A stretch of 64,000 bases of DNA from Cadophora sp. MPI-SDFR-AT-0126 (Eukaryota; Ascomycota; Leotiomycetes; Helotiales; Ploettnerulaceae), in the NCBI GenBank assembly GCA_020747065.1, contig JAGMVK010000016.1:1116001-1180000 (forward strand), written 5' to 3'. The notes below the pieces were generated by a model that had not been told where the DNA came from, ran no database searches, and saw only the letters and a program-made list of their open reading frames with translations. The position numbers were made by a program, and so were the translations under genes. Positions 42,257 through 53,406 of this stretch are shown piece after piece; positions within the stretch are counted from its first letter, which is position 1; every line of letters begins with the position of its first letter.

Positions 42257-44889
42257 CAAGAATGGATAATTGGGTATTGCCTGGAGAAAATCCTTGAGGA
42301 CTGCTCAGGAGAACTTGATATCCTTCGTTGTTATTGATGTGCGGCTGTGCCTAGGGTTGTGTATGATGAGGCTGTGTAAATGCGACATGACCAGCCTCTT
42401 CCCCCAGGATCACGTTCGTACGATGCTGAACAATGATCCTTTCGAGCGCAGATTGTGCCGTTCTGAAATTCCAATTTGGGGTCATCGTCCACTCGGTCGC
42501 CATCAGTTTGAAGCTTGGGACTGCAAGGAGGAACTTTTCGACATCGCGCTCTGGTGAGACAGAGTATCCCCAACCCGCGTGATCTTTCTGCCATTCACGA
42601 AGAGGCTGTTTATTCTGCCCTCTATCTATCCCCTGGAATTCTTCATGATCTGCGCATAGAACCCATCTGGGGTGAAAGGTCGCTTGTCGAAATTACATAC
42701 TTGCTCTTGGTTACTCCATAAGCTACCTCGAACGACTCATTGCGAAAATTGGTCCGTGGTCTTGCTGCACTTATTTCGGTGACTGTGACAACTGCGGTTC
42801 CGCATCGTGGGGCGTCAATGACAAACCTAAAGACCAAAGACAACGGCCCTACATAAATTGTAAATAGTTGACTACAAATGCTCTCTGACCTCTTCACAAA
42901 AGGTACCCCAATAACAGTGACTGAAAAATTAACGCACACGATTTCCGTTAATATCTCTTGATCGGATTACACTTGTCACTGCTAACTTCTGAACTTGCCC
43001 CTACTCCCCAATTTCCAAACTTAATTACACTGTTTTGGATATTTTTGGTTCTCTCGTCACAACGGGACCTCTTCTAAACCCCTAGAAACTGTGCAGCATC
43101 AGCCCAGGGAAATCACGACAGGCTGAAGGGGATCACATAAATCTTTCGCAACGATCATTGGACCTGTTCTCAAGATACTCCCAAGACATTAACTCCGAGA
43201 CTACACCACAGCATCCAACACTACGCTCTCCCAAAGAATCTAAGTCTTGTGATTTTGCCAAACTATAAAAGCGAGGAGCCAATGATCGCACACAGATTTC
43301 AGTCCTACACCCAAAATAAGCTTCCCCTCAAACAAAAACCCGACATCAAAGTGAAGTAGACGGGAGAAACTTAGTCCGCCACACATCATCCAACCTTCGC
43401 TTCATCCAACCTATCGGCCAAAAAGTACAAACAAGCTGCAGCTATGTAACATGAAACAACCGTCTCCTCTCTAATTCCTCGAATCATCTCGTACATCCAT
43501 ATCCCATCCAAGTCCTCATTACTCTTCCACCTTCTCGCAACCTATCTGCCGAAGATACAAATAGGACAAAAGCTGCAAGTAAGTATACGAAACACCTTCC
43601 CCTCTTCGGCAATTGTACAATACAGTGCAGTATGTATTCTTTACAACATGATCGTATTCGTAAGACTGTCACCTATTAGGGTAGACTTGCGAGCGTCCAG
43701 ACGCAGAGATGAAGATCCATGACATCCAGCGATCAGGCCAACAGATGCCCTCCCCACCAGCATCATCAGCAAATCCTAAATCTAACCAGGCTCCCGGAAC
43801 CCATCAAACCCCCTTCCCGGAACCAAATCCGGAAGTCTCCCCTCTCTGACATACGATGAATAATCCCCCCGCCCCCCAAAAACAAGAGATTCTCATCTGT
43901 ACGTCCGTAACAAATTGTTTGATCTTCCTCTATACCATACTCGTCCATGTCATTATGTGTTTCGCACGAGCAATATACCCCCCATAAGTCGTTGAGGGGT
44001 CGGGGAGGAGGGGAAATGGAAAGTATGTCATGGATTGGAATATCAGATTTCAAGTGTCGCATTTTGACATGGCATGGCCAGTTGGCTAGGATATGGCTTC
44101 TTTTCTGTACTGGAAGGTATCGACAGGGTGGGTTTTTAAGAAAGTCAAACAATACATGGATAGATGCATGTTGGTTGAAGATGATACTGCAATGTTATCC
44201 TCACCTCAATGGTGGAAACTTGACTACAAGAGCTCGGTATCAGTATTGCGAAGACACTTGCGGAGTACTGAAAAAGTGCATTTTCATGCCTTCTTCTTTT
44301 GACGGGGGGATGGATGAAGACTCAAACGGTTCTCGGATTTTGTAACTTCTCGACCTCTTGAACTCTAACCATCAGAAAGAATCGCTGGCTAGGGCCCACA
44401 GTCATTTTAATAAACAAAAAAAAAAAAATTCAATCAATCGCTGAAATACCTCCAATTCTCGTGGAAAAAATAAAATAAAAGGTCGTCTTGAAATAGTATA
44501 ATAATCCTATCATTACTCAAATGTTATTGTACTGTGATCCACAAAGCTAGATACAACTAGACTAGACATCATATCCTCCCACATCAGCTCATGACTTTCC
44601 AAAAGTACAGTCAAGTACAGTCAAGTACAGTCAAGTACAAAGACAGCCATGCCATTTCGTAAATAAATAATCATTACAAGCCGACGGTCAAGCGTGGCTA
44701 CATACAGTACGCTGCAAAATAACCTCCTCCCAATCCATTCCATCCATCCATTCCTGTCCGAGCCATCATAATAAAGGTGTCCAAAAGCAAGGTATCCGCC
44801 CTCCATTTACACACAGACAAACATGTATACATACACGACCTCTCTCCCGATCTCGGTTTTTAAAGTCACTCGGCGGGACCATCTCCTCC
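42257..44889. other. Gene-poor interval
   Basis: About 2.6 kb. Frames of up to 132 codons occur on both strands near 42270-42940 and 43766-44345 without motifs or a consistent splice path. It includes the promoter of the STAND-N/SH3 gene on the left and the 3' region of the rhodopsin-domain gene on the right. The 44.4-44.6 kb part is AT-rich. Confidence 0.4.
44602..44640. repeat. Tandem repeat, 10-bp unit
   Basis: About four head-to-tail copies of the unit AGTACAGTCA, exact apart from the ends. It lies outside coding sequence, downstream of the rhodopsin-domain gene. Confidence 0.85.
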
Positions 44890-46655
44890 TCAAATCCTCA
44901 AACTCCTCGAGCTCCCACTCTCACTCTTCCTCCCACTCCCAATCGCCGTAACCGTCGTCCTCGTCTCGAACTCCTTCCCACTCCCATCATACATGCCCGT
45001 CCGCATCCCCATATCCACATTCCCGCTCCCAACCCTCCCACTCTTCGACTTCATAATGCCCCCGGGACTCGACGAAACAGTCGTCACATTTCTCTCGGAA
45101 TCCATCACACTACCCCGATCAATAGTGACATCCCTACTCTCCCAGATCTCCAGCGGGACCGCATTCCCCCTCCCGCTACCATTCGCGTCCCGGCCGACAA
45201 TATACTCCTCACTCTCGCTCCTCCCCAACCTCATCCCATCACTCTTACTACTCTCCCACCAATTTCCCCCACCTCCTCGTCCAGTACCCTCATTCTTATC
45301 AACCCTACTCGCCACAACAGACGCCTGGACCTTACTCGTGGTGCCCATGCGCGAGCCACCGACGCCAGTATACGTCGTTGCTATGGGAGCGGATTTCGAG
45401 CGCGAACGTCCGCCAGAGGAGATGCCGTTGAAGGCGCGGAGCTTGAAAAGTCGTCGCATGAGAGACCAGCACATGGGCATGTTGGCTACGTAGACGGCGG
45501 TGGAGGCTTCGCGGATGTACCAGAATGTCCACATGGGGGAGAAAGGTTGCGCGAAGGAATAGTATTTGTTCAGAACTGCGCAGAGGATCTGGAGGAGGAT
45601 GAAGGGTTAGCATTGAGTTGTTCTATGATTCGATTTTGGAGATGCGCAGGAGAAAGGACGAGAGAGGAGGAGAGACATACCACGAAGATTCCGAGACTGA
45701 AGAGCACGCAGAGGATGAGTTTACTGTTTCTTGTTAGCTCTGTTGCTTGGGCTGAAACATATTGTCCGTTGCTACTGGAAAGAAAGGCGCGCTGGATAGG
45801 ATCATTAAGATAGAATGATGCTCGGGCTTGACGCTTTGGATTTCGATCAAAATGATAGACAGACGACGTACTTTGCTTTGGGGAGTTGCGAGGCAATGAG
45901 CAGGGGAAGGGGAATGCACAGCATCATGATATCGGATGTAATGTTGAAGACGGCGTTAGTGATCAGGTGGTGAATAGCAGCGGAGCATTGAACTGTACAG
46001 TAATCGTCAGTGTCTATGCTCCCACTTCATGCTTAGAAGAGAGAAACGAGACGACATACCATTCTCAACAGGGACTTTCCAGTACCCATTGAAGGGACGA
46101 CACCAGACACCCAGGTAAAGAATTTCCATAACAATGAGCGCAACGATAACGTATGCGCCAACAATCCTGACAGCGAGTTGCTGCTTGAGGCCAAAGGTCA
46201 ACTTGTTGTAGAGTAATAGCAGACAGATCTTGCAGCCCCATTGTGTCATAATCATAGATTGCTCAACAACCAGCACGAATTTTGATCCTCGGATCCGGGA
46301 CTGAATGGACTCGGGCGTGAGCAAAGGGATGTCTTCTGGTAACATAAGATTGGTATCCAGATGAGCGACGATATTCATGGTAGCAACAAGCACGGTATAG
46401 AATGTCTGCAGCAACCATTAGCGACGGCCTGTTGTCCATAAAGTTGAGTTTCCAACTCACGAATACCCATATCATAACATAGTCCTCGGGTTGGAAGTTC
46501 TTGATACTGCCTAGCTGGAGATATCTGGATATACTTTGAGACACATCAGCGATGTTCTCCTGTAAGGGGGAGACGATGTCTTACTATCTGGTAACAACAA
46601 TCAAGCACGCAAATGCATACCAAGTCCACGACTCGGCGAGTAGAGATAACGCCAT
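44890..46655 (-). CDS. Rhodopsin-domain seven-helix membrane protein (PTH11-related class)
   Basis: Six exons, 46655-46585, 46533-46461, 46405-46060, 45992-45872, 45723-45681 and 45588-44890, give 450 residues. Introns are 51-157 bp with canonical borders. The first ~260 residues carry seven hydrophobic helices of the fungal rhodopsin-like integral membrane domain. Marker segments are FQPEDYVMIWVF, MTQWGCKICLLLLYNKLTF, LGVWCRPFNGYW, TNAVFNITSDIMMLCIPLPL, KLILCVLFSLGIFVV and NKYYSF. WTFWYIREASTAVYVANMPM is the typical end of the domain. A ~190-residue Ser/Gly/Arg-rich cytoplasmic tail follows. Relatives include PTH11-like receptors for surface cues in plant pathogens, but most members have no known ligand. 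The N-terminal CFEM domain of true PTH11 is absent. The start ATG is placed so the first helix (WYAFACLIVVTR) is complete. Confidence 0.85.
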
Positions 46656-49600
46656 CTTGATATTTCAACCAGTTGAAGTCGACGCGGTGTCCCAATCCTA
46701 TCCCATCAACAGCCAAATATCTCGCACTTTTAGACACATATGCCGGTGTCAAGGCTCAAGCAATGACAGTACAGTCGTCCAAGAATCAAAAGAGCGAATA
46801 TCAATAGTGGGAAGAGATCAGATGAGATTGCTACCGTTTAGATGCGGAAGATTGACAGAAAGGTCGATTGATGAACATAAAACCCACCAAGAGCAGAACT
46901 TCAGCCAGAACAGAACACCAAAAAATATGCGGAGATGGTATCAAACATATACTTTCCCGACCATTCATGCTAGCCAGCCCAGCAATCCAGGCCAGCATAC
47001 CTGGGAGTGCCAACCAACCCAGTACAAGACAAGCCTCCGTGCACTACCAAATAGCCCTTGTACCGATTCATCGCACGTCGCACATCGCTGCAGCGCTATC
47101 GCGAACTCAATACTGATCCCCCGATGCAGGGGAAGGCTGGGGGACTTTGAGGTCTGATTCAGTGGGGACGTTGGATGTTTACATGGATGGCCCATGTTTC
47201 AGTAACATGCAACTCTCTTTATCACATGCATGTAGAACAGGCCAAACCATGTGTCGCCAGGGGCGTATTCGCTTCCAAGAAGCAAATAATAATAGGCGTC
47301 TTATCCCCCACAGACAATTCCCCAATTCTTAGCTGGCCCGCCCAGCCAACAGGAACTTTCTAGGTCCCTTTAGTCCCCTGAAACGATTCCTTCTAGAAGG
47401 TTGTGGTGGACGGCACGGCATGAATCTGCGCAGAAGTCGTGCCTATCGACCTTCCCGAAGCTGTCAGACGGCAGTGGCACCCAATAGCCGTTGAAAAGGA
47501 CCCTGCGATGAAGAATTAATGTGCCGAGTATCTGCCGTCATTCTGTTCCCTTTCCTGTTATTCGTTCACATCTTTGCCTCTCGCAGAACGAAAGAGTCTC
47601 TGAACGGCTAAAGGGTGTGTGGTTGGCAGCTCTAGTTTCTAGGCGATAACCTTCTTGCGAGCATTGGCATTTGGCAGCGAATGATAACTCGGAATCCCAG
47701 TCCCAGTCCCAATCTTCGTCGCTAGTCAAAATTAGGTCTGAATAGTTGCCCCGCTCGACAAAGATAAGTCCGTCGAAGGGCAGTCGTGTGCATCATCAAC
47801 GGCAGGGTATGAGTCCCTATCAAACACATCTGATTCCTGTTCCTGTCTCCATTCCGAAGATCAGATCCACAGCGCATCTCGTGTCCAAACCCTAAAGAGG
47901 CATCACCGCCATCTGGCGTTTGCCGGAACCAGCTCTGTCCTGGCACTTAACTGCACGTCGCCATCTGATCTGACTGTTCCTGGTTGGTTGCCTCCGAAGC
48001 CTCAATTCCAAAGTGCCAGCCGTCGCTTCATCTTGGCTGGCCGTGCATCTTGCATGAAATGGTATACTGCCACGAGGGAAATAATAGGGCCGGCGAAGAA
48101 CCGCAAATGGCTGGTTTCTTACCCCACTACAGCGCCCAGAGGCGTTCTCACTTCCATCCAACCGTCTAACGAGTCGTTCCACGTTGGTTCTTCACGAATC
48201 AAATATTAAACCAACACCTCCTGAACCAACAGGATACAGACAGATCAAGGGGAAGACTCTCGCCTCTTCAGCAGCGTAGCGTAGCGGCGTCGTAGTCGGG
48301 ACGGCTCACAATGGGGACGGGCCCGAGGCGAGGTTACCAGGCGAGCCAGGCACATCCCATCGGCTCGTCTCTTGCCAGCTTCTTATTCAAGTCAAGTGGT
48401 CGTGTTTGCCTGCCCATCCAACTGCGGTTTCGGTTTCAGGTACCCTTCTCTTTTTTCATGCCGTCCTTCTCAGTCTCTTTCGGATAACGTTCGATTGGCA
48501 GCACCTTCTCGACAACCCTTCCTGGTCGGTCGTTCCCTGTGCAAGTTCCTACATTTCTGCGACTTCACAATCGCGACCAGAATATCCTGGGGAAAGGGGT
48601 TCAGCTACAAGGCGTGATAAGGAAATGGACAGGTGGGCCGGATTTGATCTGGACCCTCCCCCTCTTCATTCGGTGGATGAATGAGGATCCATCGACTCCA
48701 TTCAATAATGCAAGGAAGTGGGGAACGACAGGTCGGAGTTGTGCCTCGCTTCTTGGTACTAATTAGAGTTTGCTGGCTGGTTGGGTCATGCTTGTGTAAG
48801 TTGTGCTTGATATCTACCCCTGGCACATGGCGATTCATGTGAAGGGTTGGGATTCCGATCGCCAGAGTCAGTCAGTATCGGCACACCTCACCGAAACCTT
48901 CCACCCCAGAATTCCACGCATAGTACACTTGTAGCTGAATCAAACTCTAAATATCCTCCCCTATGACAATTACGCGACTATGATCAAATCTTGGACAGTT
49001 CTGGCGGGAGTTGTATCGCTCTGCTTACCGATCCTATCGTCCACGGAGTGCCAGTATCTTATTGGACTTCTCAGCAACTCAGAGAACACATCGGTCGGAG
49101 TGTGCTGAATTTCGCACTTTTCGGAACATAAAACAATCTGTACACTCTATTGAGACCGTATGGCCGTGCAGTGCGAACCTTGTGAGGTCCAGGTTTGGGA
49201 TCCTGACTAAGAGCCTCAACATGAATCTCGACCAAACACTTTATTCAAGCACATGCCTCAAATCTAACTTTCTTTGTATGTTGTGTCTCCCCAGCATGTA
49301 CCAGGCGATCATGGTGCTTAGATGTTTGCTGGATCCGAGTTCCTCGTAGTTCACCCGAACGAATCTGGTAGGCGATTTCATCAATACCATGACCTTACGT
49401 CGATTTTCATCCAGCATTCATCAGACGAAATGCATCCGTCCGCTCAAAGTACCGGAATTTTCGGGTCGGGATCTGCCTAGCTGGCGCCGTCGAGGACGCC
49501 GTCAACCGTTAAAACGCTTGCTAAAATAGCAGCGACATAACCATCACTGACTGACGCAATAGTGAAGATGCCACAGTAGAAATTTTGAGTTCTGTTTATT

Positions 49601-49716
49601 TTCCTTCTCTTTTGTATGTCTCTCTTGTGCCTGCCTGCTATTCCTTCTCTGTACACCCTTCTTTGGTTTCTTGAATTCGCGTCGTCGGTTAGTGCTGTTG
49701 TGGCCGAAAACTCCCG
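46656..49716. other. Gene-poor interval
   Basis: About 3.06 kb between divergent genes. Frames up to ~200 codons on the plus strand at 46552-47157 run partly antisense to the first exons of the rhodopsin gene and show no motif. Nothing convincing is seen at 47.1-49.4 kb. The last ~150 bases before 49717 are pyrimidine-rich, as expected for the leader of the channel gene. Confidence 0.4.
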
Positions 49717-52391
49717 ATGGCTCCATATCAACAATCCGCCCTCCCACTGACGGAGAGGCCAACAGTGCTGTCAACCTCATCTCAGCCGCAGCGCACCTTC
49801 ATAGATCAGCCACGAAATCTTGCATTTCATCAGTCAGAAGCAAATCTCGAATCGTATTTCCCTCCCTCCGTCCCAAATGAAGCAACCTTTAAAGAAGAAC
49901 AGGGTTCCAGTACCCCATCCTCCCTCCAGCCTGGTGGCCGTAGACGTCGGACAGATGTAACATCCCCCGCAACAACAAGTAAAGACGATCCCTTGAATCG
50001 TATGGGGGTGCTTTACGCCAAGGTACTAGCATACTCGACCGGAACAGAGTACAGCATATACATCGTGCCCGTTGCACTTCTCCTCGCTATCCCTGTCATA
50101 GTTGGCGCTACACAAGTCTCTGTTTCGGATCCTAAGATCGGAGGTATAAGAGTCGTGTGGTTCTTCACATGGTTTGAAGTTGTATGGCTGTCATTCTGGG
50201 CGATGAAGTTCGTGGCTAGGGTATTACCGAAGGTATTCGCATTTTTTACTGGGGTCGTGAGTTCCGAGACGAAGAAGTATGCGCGGGTGTTGGAGAACCT
50301 GGAGACCATAATCACCCTGTTTGGATGGGTCGTGGTATCTTTTGTGTTATATGAGGTCTTGTTCGGTACGGCCTTAACTGGTAATACACCGTCAGGATGG
50401 ACAACGAGATTCAAAGAGGTTATGGCTGCTTTCCTGGTGTCGACCATCATTTTCCTCGTCGAGAAGATTTTGGTGCAACTGATTAGCGTAAGCTATCATG
50501 CCAGGTCGTTCAACAATCGGATAGATGTATCGAAGAGAGCCGTACACCTGCTTAGAATCTTATTCCAGGCTTCGCGTGGTTTGTTTCCCATGTACGTGAC
50601 AGACTTTCTCGAGGAAGACTTTATCATACATGCCAATATAGAAGCATTTGTGCGAAAAGGTCGGAAAGAGCGCATCAATCATGATGTCAAGTCGCAAGGT
50701 CAGGGCCGAAGAAAGTTTAGAGGAATGAGCCGAGTAGGCAATAAAGTAAACTCAGTCTATGGGAATATTGCTTCCGAACTCACTGGTAAGCGAGTTTTGC
50801 CTCTACGGTCTGCTGAGTCTATCGTCATTGAGTGTCTCGAGAAATCCAAAGCTTCAAAAGCATTGGCGCGCAGACTCTGGTTCTCTTTCGTCATGGAAGG
50901 GAATGATTGTTTGCATGTTGAAGATGTTCAAGTAGTTCTCGGACCGCATTCCCAAGACGTCGCAGAAAATTGTTTTGACATGCTGGACCCGGATGGGAAC
51001 GGCAATGTAAGTCTTGATGAGATGACCATGAGACTCATTGAACTGTGCCTGGAAAGAAAGGCGATTGCACGAAGCATGCATGATGTTTCTCAAGCAATCA
51101 AAGTTCTGGACAATGTTCTCTCGTCTGTTGCCCTGCTTCTCTCGATCTTTGCTTTAAGTGATGGACCATCTGAAGCCAAGGCTCGACCAATAGTTCGGTA
51201 GTCCGCTTCCTTGAAACCGGATTTCATACCATTTTGAGCACGGCATGAACAGCTCTTTTGTCGCTATCTTTTGTGTTCTCCGCAACTGTACAGGAGTTTC
51301 TGGGATCATGCATATTCCTTTTTGTGAAGCACCCCCACGATATCGCTGACCGTGTGCACATCTCTGGTCCGGACGGGATCAATCAGATGGAAGTTGAACA
51401 AATATCCCTTCTCTACACAGCCTTCAGGAGAGTTACTGATCTCCAAATGATACAAGTAGAACGGTTCGTCCCAGATGTAAAGCATTTCTGACATATACCA
51501 GATTGCCAATATCACGCTTAATACGCTTTGGATCAACATCAGCCGCAGTAAAGGACTTATGGAACGTATAGACATCTTCATATCGTTCAACACCTCAATT
51601 GCAGATATTGAAACTCTTCGCCGGGAAATGGAGAAATTCGTCACGGCGCCAGAGAATTCGAGAGACTTCCAATCAGAGATAACGCTCCGCTGCATTGGTC
51701 TTGGTACCATGGACAAGCTTCAACTGCAACTCGAAGTTCGCCATAAGGTAATGGATCATGCCCCTGGAAACTTGAAAAATCTAACTGAGATAGTCAAACT
51801 GGACTATTGAGACGGTACGAGCCGCTAGGTATGCAAAGTTGATCTGTGCAATGGTTCTGGCAATGCGGAAGATCCCGATTTTTGGTCCTGGAGGAGGAGC
51901 TCCATTAGGTGACCCCTCGAATCCCTTGTATAACGTAGCAGTGTCCGATGAGATTGCTGCAGCTGCGCATGAAGGCAGCAAATGATACAGATGCAGCGAA
52001 ACTTTATTCGCTGGGTCCAACGGAGCCTTCAAACGTACCAGACGGTCGTAGAGGCAGTGAGGCACTTCCTGCCATCCCAGTAAGCGTTGCGGCCGATATC
52101 TTGAAGGCTGTGAGTCTTGGTGAAGCCCCACTGAGAGATCAGGAGCTTGATGACAACGGCGTCAGCATTGTTGGCAGCCAAAGACTCCACAAATCCACCT
52201 CCAGGGCTTCTGAAGCAAGTGGGATGAGTCAAGACCTTCAGACAACTAAGAGTCCAAAAGGAAGACGGAAAACTGGTCATACTGCCCCATCCAGTTCTTC
52301 CGTGACTTCACGGCAGGGAACTGATCTAGGAACCATTGCAAGCCCTATACAAACATCGGACTTCGATCATGAAGCCCAAGTTACGAAATAG
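49717..52391 (+). pseudogene. MscS-type mechanosensitive channel with EF-hand, interrupted
   Basis: Homologous to fungal MscS channels of internal membranes (Msy1/Msy2 class of fission yeast), which gate Ca2+ on hypo-osmotic shock. Inferred exons: 49717-51157, 51202-51455, 51502-51747 and 51794 onward; introns 44, 46 and 46 bp. Several N-terminal helices lie at ~105-260, and an EF-hand is at ~425-440 (DMLDPDGNGNVSLDEM, with all Ca2+ ligands). The pore helix and beta domain follow (FLETGFHTILSTA, then TALLSLSFVFSATVQEFLGS, then FVKHPHDIADRV). Between those two pore pieces the codon at 51246-51248 is TGA where the family has Gly (GGA is one base away). Near 51975-51985 the frame closes again (HEGSK-stop), while another frame continues with tail-like sequence to 52391. 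A 95-bp intron ending at 51252 would skip the TGA in frame but lose 15 pore codons. Probably a young pseudogene; sequencing error is possible. Confidence 0.65.
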
Positions 52392-53406
52392 CCTGACCTG
52401 CTCGGCCGAAGTAGCTGAACTACTACAGCATCGCATGGCAAGCCCACTCGTCTCTTCCAAGATCCACCCGACGTTGCGTCTGTGTCGGGGAGATGACCAG
52501 AAACGACATGTTGCCGTTTCCCCAGACTAACCAGCTAAGCAACATGGGTCCAAAAATGCCACGTGGGTTGCCATGTGCTAATTCCTATCAATCATAAGAT
52601 CCATTTCAAGGATATGATTGTCTCTTAGGGGAGCCTCGCTTCGGCAAGATATTGATGGTGGCTTGATATGAATCAAGTAGGAAATACCTGAATTGTGTCA
52701 TGACTCGGACACTGCTTTCACTGTTGTCTTTCCCGGGACAAACAGGCCGAGACCAAATAGTGAGACATGATGGGCAGGCTTGGAAGGGTCCATAGCCCTT
52801 GTTTTCAGCTCCGACCACATGGATGTCCACTGTGGGCTTACAATCTTGATAGCAGATTGCTGGCATAGAGCTTGAACATGCAAAGAACAATTGAAAGCGG
52901 ATAGATAGATGAGAGACGTGGGAATTAGTAAGTCAGACACTAGAGAGGGCAAATGAGTAACAAGCCATGTGGAGGAAGATGTAGTTCTAGACAAAGAGCT
53001 TTTCGCCCGACTCTCAACTCTTTGGATGCTCGGAACCCCGAACTTGGTTGATTTTTGCACAGGCATTGACGTATGGACCTGCGAAGTCAACGGTGGACTT
53101 TGTTGAGTTATGATAGAAGTGACTGGGTGAAAAGAAGAGTGAAAAGACGTTCAGATCAAACCTCCAAGTATAAGGCGTAGACGTGCGATATGGTGCGAGG
53201 GTGGTAGTTGAGAAGTTGCTGCCTGTGATATAAGGCCGATATCTGTACCGAGGATATCCTAGAGACGCGTCGACGAGAAATGTTCAAGCACTGAGCCGAT
53301 TCCGAAGCAAACAACGAGCCTCAACTTCAAACTTGCTCTTCAATAAAATTCCCGCCCAGGCTCCTTCAACAATGCGCATTTGCTGCTCAATCGTCGCGAA
53401 CACATC
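52392..53406. other. Intergenic region upstream of the Acinus-like gene
   Basis: About 1 kb. Two overlapping minus-strand frames (53090-52698 and 52890-52606) include Cys-containing segments such as ENKGYGPFQACPSC, but I found no signal peptide or splice path, so no gene is assigned. The final ~120 bases are the leader of the next gene. Confidence 0.35.

Noticed and set aside
46552..47157. Plus-strand frame of 201 codons
   Set aside because: Partly antisense to the first exons of the rhodopsin-domain gene and without motifs or codon bias typical of the neighbours.
52606..53090. Two overlapping minus-strand frames with cysteines
   Set aside because: No signal peptide, no supported splice junction and no recognised family; probably chance openings.
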